From Glossina fuscipes (taxonomy: Eukaryota > Arthropoda > Insecta > Diptera > Glossinidae): 64,000 nucleotides of DNA. Below are positions 57,060 through 64,000 of this stretch, one piece after another. Below the pieces are notes generated by a model, which saw only the letters and a list, made by a program, of their open reading frames with translations, had not been told where the DNA came from and ran no database searches. The translations under genes and the position numbers were made by a program. The stretch is taken from assembly GCF_014805625.2 (NCBI RefSeq), contig NW_023998464.1:6159709-6223708 (forward strand). The letters are read 5' to 3'. Every line of letters begins with the position of its first letter. Position 1 is the stretch's first letter.

Positions 57060-58440
57060 GCATTGAGGAGAAAAGAAAAGGAGTTCCTCTTCTGAATACT
57101 AATAGAGATCTGTTATAATTTTGCTTTAAACAGAAATGTTCTTCTGCTCGATTATGGTATAACTTTATGAGTTTCTTAAACGTCAAAGTATCGAGAGAAA
57201 CATTTGCATTTATTGTCCTTTTTTAAATATTCACATCTTACAACTACAAAGTATTCATGAACGCACATCGCCATCTGTAACTATTGTACATTAGTGCCTT
57301 TGCGTATGCGTAAGAAGTGCGAGCAGTTTTTGTTTGTTTTCTTTCGATTCACATTTCCCTGTTAGATATTATTGTTAAAAACCTTTTCAATAACCAAAAT
57401 GAATGAAGTTTTAATGGGAAATTAATCAACCAACAAGAATCCAATAACCTAAAGGAACCTGAAGGATAAAAATGCATTAAATGCTAAAACGATTGTCATC
57501 TTAGGTGACAATTTGATCAGTAGCTTTGCCTTCGGATATAATGATTTTCGTATAAAATAAATTAAAATATTTTATAGACTATATGGGATCAGATTGTTTT
57601 ATCCTCACAGGAAGCCCTTTAAACTTTATATATCTCATTCCACTGGCATAAAAGTAATCATGTTTCCATTTTGTTTGTTGATTTAAATTGAATTAAACTT
57701 AAGTAATAAAAGGCATATTATAAATTGAAATAAATAATTTTATTATTTGCACAAATTTAATTCCGTCAAGTGCATCAAATGCATCAATGGCATCAAAATT
57801 AATTAAAGTAAAATTAAAATCCAAGTACGAAAGTTTAACTTTTAAAGAGACTGAATCATTAAAAGAAACAATTATAAACGTGGCAAGTAGTATATACATT
57901 AGATTAGAGTGGTGTCTTCCATTTCGGCAAATTTGGATTTTGGTCGATTTAATTTCTCAGAGCATTAATAGATATTTGCATGTTTTTAGGCTTAATCTTA
58001 CCTTACACCACAGTCAAATAGAAATGCATGTATTTGAAGTGAAGTACATACGGAATATTTTGTCAACTAAACCAAGCAAACATATCCAAATTCATCGCCA
58101 TCGGCGAACCACTTTTTGATATACATCCCGATCATTTTCTTCTCCTACGAGGCAAGCGATTCCGCTTACATCCGGCGATTAAAATTTTTGAAAATCTTTG
58201 TTCAAAGTTCATGGCAATTACCGTTTCGCGTGGAGAGTTGTTCCTTTAATCTTATCGTTTTCAATCAGCCTCTAAAAGGCCACAACAGTTGTTCATCGCC
58301 GCGTTACGGAAGTTGAAACTGATAAGATATCTTAGCACCAAGTTGGCGACACTCCAGTCGACCATATTGCTTTCATTATTGAATTTATTGAGTTCAATTA
58401 TTTACTTATCTATTAAACTCAGTGCAAACAAACAAAAACA
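57060..58440. other. No gene recognised between R2 and the mariner relic
   Basis: Non-coding sequence. The small TGCATCAA-type repeat near 57768-57795 is the only structure noted. Confidence 0.45.
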
Positions 58441-58479
58441 AACGATTCCAATTGACTCAGAGAAAGGCGTTTATTGAGA

Positions 58480-58885
58480 AAAAATGTTACAGTATATATT
58501 AATCAAAATATTTTCCATCATTTTCTATAACTTTGCCCATCTTTTTGGCAACATGGCGATACCATGTCGAAAGAACGATATTGGTTAGGCAGCGATCCAA
58601 TCACTGACCCATTTTCGCACTTCCTCAGTATTTCGAAAGTGCATGCTAGCCATTCCATACTGCATGGATCTGGAAAAGTTATATCTGAGAAGGTTATATG
58701 TCCGGTGAGTACGCTGGGTGCGGCAGAACTTCCCATTCAAGCCGCAACAGTGTATCATTGTCTTCGAGCTTCTTTTTGTTCTCCAGGCCGTTCTTTGTCA
58801 GTCACATCTGAATCACTGCTTTTAAGCAGTTGAAGCGAAGACCGACAATTGGTACTTTGCATCACTTTATCATTTTCACCAATAG
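58480..58885 (-). mobile_element. Mariner transposase relic, centre deleted
   Basis: On the minus strand, GENDK, DVTDKERPGEQK and a following KLED block give the N-terminal part. It is joined directly to EWEVLPHPAYSPDI, MGKVIENDGKYFD and intermediate C-terminal pieces. The region between, which includes the first two catalytic aspartates, is missing. Frameshifts and stops show that it is dead. The motif choice (LPHPxYSPD) is typical of mariner. Confidence 0.7.
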
Positions 58886-58929
58886 ACATCTCCGATCAAT
58901 ATACGTGGAAGCACTAAACTTTTACAAAG

Positions 58930-60160
58930 TGCGCAAAGCGAAATAAAGAGAAAAAAAAAGAATAGAAAACTTAAAGAGACCAAAGTGCATGTATAAATAA
59001 ACAAGGGAGAAAGAAAAAACACGTGCAGATTTGGCCAGTGCAGATCCGATTTGGAAGTCAACCACTAAGCCGGTACAGTCATGCAAAAACTTGGCAACGG
59101 ATAGAATCAAGACTAAAAAATTAATTAAAATACGATATAAACAAAGGGCGTATATTAAGGAGAATTGATTTGAAAGCACTTAGAGATCCCGATATTGAGA
59201 GTCAACCATAGACAACATTTAAACGTTTGCAAAGAACCCTGAACGGATTGCAGGACTCATAAATATATCCACACTGACTAAGTTTTACGAAAATGAAGTT
59301 CCTAGACGAACGATTGCAAACATTGAAATTGATCACACCTAATAAAGCCGGAATATCGATTTTTCTAGTTCGTAACTTACCTAAAACCGAAACGCCAAGC
59401 ATAAATATTATATCTACGCTTCCCTATTGACGGCAAGGCTAACGAGACCCGCGTATTTTGATGAGATAGGCGAGAGACTAACGCATCTCGCCCCGTTCCC
59501 TAAAGGCACAAAGCACGATTGGCTGCTGAAGCGGTTTCACAGCGTGTAAATAACATCTGTAGGAAGCAAAGCACACTACAGATGCGTATTCGTTCAGTGG
59601 TCTCACCGAGCCTATGATTAGCCTTTTTGTTACACGAAGTTAAATAAAACCTAAGGCAGATTGAAACGTACTTCTTAGTTGATTGCAATCCTAAATCAAT
59701 GACTAATTTGAATTTTCCAATTTTCGCGAATCGATGAAATGCTCAGTAGTGAAGATTGAATTCAAGCTGAAAGTTTCTTGAATTTTTTTTCAGAATTAAT
59801 TCCATAAAATGTAATGATCACTGCCCAACCAACTATGCTAAATCGGATTGAAAGAGGGAAGAGCGCGCTTCCAAGTGAAAGGAAGAAAACGGTTTCACAA
59901 CGTTCGCGTGCGTTATGATCTGGCTGGACTTAATCATTGAAGGCAGATCATTGATGTGTACGACAAATAAAAAGTAAAAAGTGTATGGCCTTTAGGGACC
60001 GCTGACTCCTGAATAAGTATGAAAATGAATAATATATGAGGAATTTGATGCAAAACTTTACCAAGGGATGTGCGTACACGTGCGAGAGCCGCTAGAGGCG
60101 CATGACTAGATGATAGGACTGCAAAAACTAATGTAAATTGGCGAGCGACAATTTTAAACG
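58930..60160 (-). mobile_element. Non-LTR retrotransposon copy F, decayed
   Basis: The minus strand encodes LLGVINFNVCNRSSRNFIFVK and VLCKRLN-type motifs of the ORF2 C-terminus at 59202-59402. Towards 60160 it has heavily mutated polymerase with short matches (for example the SRTDVIYT region near 60090). The 3' UTR similarity (AACTTGGCAACGGATA) extends to about 58930. It is the most degraded copy after D. Confidence 0.6.
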
Positions 60161-60479
60161 ACGTTTAGTTTACGCCTTTGACTTTTGACGGCGTTGCTCA
60201 TGTTATGTATTTTCTTGCTTATGATCTCTCGTAAAAGATTACGATTAATGCATCTGATGTAGCAATCTGGTCTTGTTATTAGCTTAAGGTAGCATTGCTT
60301 CTGTCACACTTAGGCCATTAACTCGAACGTTAGAGAGACTTTTGAAGTTGTCGGCAGCTTACCATGTTCACTGAACGAAGAGTGAAACGTAAACGATTTC
60401 CTTTATGTTAAAGAATAAATGAACAAGATTGTTAGGCTCATGCCACAATGAACTTTGCCGAGCATAGCTAACATAATTA

Positions 60480-60501
60480 AATATATATATATATATATAT
60501 C
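60480..60501. repeat. (AT)n microsatellite beside the gap
   Basis: Alternating AT about 80 bp before the run of Ns. Confidence 0.7.
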
Positions 60502-60582
60502 CTTTAAATGATTTTTTTTTGCTCGAAACTTCCTCAAAACGACTTGTTGCGAAACTTGTGCATTATTTATTCCTTTTTTGCT

Positions 60583-60682
60583 NNNNNNNNNNNNNNNNNN
60601 NNNNNNNNNNNNNNNNNNNNNNNNNNNNNNNNNNNNNNNNNNNNNNNNNNNNNNNNNNNNNNNNNNNNNNNNNNNNNNNNNN
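60583..60682. other. Assembly gap, 100 Ns
   Basis: Exactly 100 unknown bases, the usual placeholder for a gap of unknown size. Open frames that cross it are artefacts. Confidence 0.98.
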
Positions 60683-63600
60683 GTTATTTATAAGCAAGTG
60701 ATTGTTTTATTGCTATACCCAACTTCATTGAGTAGTTTAGAGCGCCTCAAATTAAAAATGCCTCTTGCAAGTGGTTTCGGTGGCATCGTTTCATAATATT
60801 TGCGAAATCCAATTTTGTTTTTAAATCCTTAGACATATGCACAATAACGCTCTAGAGAATTATTATTTGAGGACGATTTCCTCTGCCAAAATAAAAGTCG
60901 TCCAAAAAAAGCTTTTGTTACAATTGCTGCCCTCCTTAAAACATTGTCTGCGTGTTGGTAAAACAGATATTTTCCGTACAGTTCCGATGTTTTCTTTGTA
61001 TGTAGCCTACTAATATGAGAGGTAATAAGATCTACTTTGCCAATTTCATGCAATAGCTTGCTTCAAATTTTTTTCTCCAAATAAAAACGAAACTAAACCG
61101 TGTTTAATAACATCCTAGGCTACAACCTCGAATAAATGAATGTGAACATGAGTAATAAAATCACTTTCATTACGCCGAAGGATACATTGAAAATGACAGC
61201 GAGATCTAACCTTTTTGTCATGAATGTCTCACATGAAAATGAAGTAAAAATTGAAGAAAGTAATCATAAAAGAGCTATCATTAGGCAGATCAGGTGAAGA
61301 AACAGAATTTTCAAAAATTCTATCTATTCTGTTTGCCTGCACCTTTGAGCGTCAATTACCTTGAAAAAAACATTTCACTTTCATCAGCAAGCTTAGGACA
61401 TCGTCAATTAAGGAAAAAATTTGAAACTCTCTTTAAATCCTTTTTTACGTTGCTTTATTGAAATAAAATCAATTTCATTGATTTGCTTTTCATGTTAATT
61501 GCATTCTTCACTTTGCCGAAACTACTTACTTCCAATTTGTTCATTTACCAATTATGGTTTTGTTGATGTATGCCAAGTGCCATCGCAATTGAGTGAGAGA
61601 GAGAGAGAGAGAAAGGGAAAGAGTCAAATAAACAGGTCCTTGTGACTGTTTTCCAAATGCATAACAAAAGGAGCATAAATTTTATGCGAAACGAGAACAC
61701 ACAATAGCACAGGAAAAAGCAGGCAAATAATGCGATAAAAGGATATTTTCACGCACAATAAAGAACAAAAATGTCTGCAAATATTTTTCAAGCAGTAAAA
61801 AGAATTGCGAGTATAATTAAAACACGTTTTTATTTTTTAGTAATTTTCATAACGATACACGATACGAGTTTTCCTGTCTTTGTACCTGAGAGAAACGAGA
61901 AAAAAAAAGGAAAAATAACGGAATTTTTGAAGAAAAAAATCATCAACTTTAACATTTAATATTAATTAAAATAATTTTTTATTGCCTCTCTCGCAAGCTT
62001 AGTTTTCATTTGAAGAAGTGTTGAAAAAGGTAAACTTTCCGTTCGTAGCCACAAACAGATGCAAACATATATGCGTGTGTACAGTCAGCTAAGCTTACAT
62101 ACTCGCGCCCGTTGCATGCATGCTTTCTTGCGCGCAACTTTTAATTGACAAGTGCCATTGGAACAAAAGTCCACCGCCATCACAGTGGGACTCGACTGCC
62201 TCCCTCACTTTTTTTATGTTACTGTTGATATATCGTGTAGTGCACTAAGTGAACCGCAAAACATTTTTGGCATTCTCGTTAGTGGTGTTTGTGGTAAAAA
62301 CTTTCTCGCAATTTTCATGCTCTCTTTCTCTTTCCGCTTTTCTTCTTATTTATTTTTTTTTTTTTCTGGTACTTTTCTAAAGTTTGTTTAAATTGCAAAT
62401 TGTTTTCATCCCGAAACATACAATTAAAGAAAATTGTAGTCAAAAATAAACTAATTTATTGCTGAATAAAGTTCTTGACTGAACGGAATTGAATCGAAAG
62501 GGAGAGAAATAAACACTTTACTGACATTAATATCCTTTTAGTGGAATTAATTTTAAACTATCGTTTTGCTTGTCCTTCCCTCGCTTTCTCTCTCTCTTTT
62601 TCACCCTTTATCATTTTTCTTCTTTTATTCCATAACGAAGACAATTTAAGAGTAACAGAAAGAAAAAAACCGTTAAAAGAAAATTTCTTTCCATAAAAAC
62701 GTGTAGCGTTTTGCAATAGCATAGAAATATATTTTTTCTGAAATTTGCGCACAAACTTGGATATTTTCTATATGGTGGATTATTTCTCTTGAAATGTTTA
62801 AATAATAATGTTTTGATTCATTAAACATTCTTTGGTAACGCAACGATGCTCTTCATCCCAATTTTTTTGAATTTTTTACACTTAGCTTAGTTAGTTAGCT
62901 CGCTCGCTTTTCCGACTGTAGCTTTCCTAGCGCTGGCATATAGCTCGTGAAGTGCATTTACATATATTTACAAAGAGTTGTCTCTGTGTGCTTTGATCTT
63001 CCTGGTTAATTGCTTCTCAAGCACTACTACAGCGCTACACTTACGCATTGCAGTTATAGCAATTAGGAATAACTGTCAACTTGATCATCCAAAGGCGCGT
63101 TATTCTAATCATTTACTATTCCAACATAAAGCAACATTTCCTAGCCCAATATTTGTATTGAGTTTATTGAAGTATTGTTCCTTTTCTTGGCAATCTCTTG
63201 TAAAGACTTTCAATAACTGCCAATGTACTAAATGCTACGACATTTTTCGACAACAGCATTGATTGATCTATAAAGGAAAAAAACTCATGATTTTTATTAA
63301 AGTGGTAGCACTTGACTGCAAGATATCTGCTTGGACTCTTTTTACAATCAGTGCTTCTCTTGATAAAATTTTCCAACACTTTTTCGCATAATTGCGACCG
63401 TATTCCATCAATAGCAGATCTAATATTGTCTTGTGCTTGAATTATTGGTGAAGCATTGTCGTAGACTTTAGGTAGTCCTCAAACTAAGAAGCCGAATGTT
63501 GCTAAGTCGCGCCAATTACAGGACCATTTTTTCGCTAGGTGTGCAGCGGATAGCGACATCAGTTCAGAGTTAAAAAAGGTCATAGACAAAAGATAATTCC

Positions 63601-64000
63601 GTAATTTAATCCATTTATTATAACGGTGCAATCAAGAACATTTTCGAAAGGTCAGCCCAAAGCGTAAAAAAGCATTGACTCAATAAAAAAATATTATAGT
63701 AGATTGGCTCCAGATTTAAAAAGGCAAGTGGAAAGTGCAATAAACATCATTAAGAAATTCTCGTTAAAATTCGCTTAACAATTTATTTAGTGTTTAGGTA
63801 TCTTAATTTATTAAATCTGTTATACAATTAGAAAATATATTATGCTTTGAACAACCAAACTAAATTACGTAAAAATTACATTACGTCTTTACTCTGTGCA
63901 TACTTCGGGGAATCCCACTCATATACGCATAAAATGGACATAGTCTAACTGAATTGAGAAAAATATAATGTAAACATACCTAGCACATTTGTGAGGAGCG
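60683..64000. other. No gene recognised after the gap
   Basis: AT-rich with a (GA)n run. Short frames (for example 62978-63262) show no homology I recognise. Confidence 0.5.
61594..61612. repeat. (GA)n microsatellite
   Basis: A short GAGAGA run in non-coding sequence. Confidence 0.7.

Noticed and set aside
60508..60796. Frames crossing the N run
   Set aside because: They consist mostly of unknown residues from the assembly gap.
62978..63262. 94-codon frame with a hydrophobic start
   Set aside because: It depends on a non-ATG start and shows no further gene signals.

Overview
The window is AT-rich animal nuclear DNA. Long introns with GT/AG borders, a CAA/CAG glutamine tract, mariner relics, a tRNA-headed SINE and CR1/jockey-type non-LTR retrotransposons all point to an insect, most likely a higher fly (tephritid-like). 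The species is inferred, not shown. There are no bacterial-type operons, rRNA genes or CRISPR arrays.

The main gene is on the + strand from 21722 to 49699. I assembled 12 coding exons by matching splice sites and phases. They encode a single-pass membrane protein of 786 residues: signal peptide, cysteine-rich N-cap, about 14 leucine-rich repeats, C-cap, transmembrane helix, then a proline- and glutamine-rich cytoplasmic tail. An AG acceptor touches the start codon, so at least one non-coding 5' exon probably lies upstream, perhaps outside the window. The TGA stop is followed by C and by 30 more in-frame, glutamine-rich codons, so it is a candidate for stop-codon readthrough.

Intron 10 holds a second gene on the same strand (45531-46187). 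It is intronless, encodes 218 residues of unknown family, and has a TATA box and two AATAAA signals.

Most of the rest is transposon debris. Six copies of one non-LTR family lie at 12.0-14.8 kb (-), 16.4-19.1 kb (-), 23.0-24.0 kb (-), 26.9-30.0 kb (+), 30.1-30.3 kb (+) and 58.9-60.2 kb (-). Three of them are inside intron 1. One keeps an ORF1 with a PHD-like zinc finger. Another has a long uninterrupted reverse transcriptase. There are three mariner relics (46.9, 55.3 and 58.5 kb), a complete SINE with perfect 12-bp target duplications (9.9-10.1 kb), a headless SINE copy (41.2 kb), a probable solo LTR (22.5-22.9 kb), and two families of non-coding dispersed repeats (6.9-12.0 plus 34.5-35.5 kb; 54.7-56.9 kb).

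The stretches 1-5.6 kb, 7.4-9.9 kb, 19.2-21.7 kb, 49.8-54.7 kb and 60.7-64 kb show no gene I can support. A 100-N assembly gap sits at 60583-60682. I found no convincing new multi-gene system. The items most worth checking are the readthrough candidate, the nested orphan gene and the SINE family.
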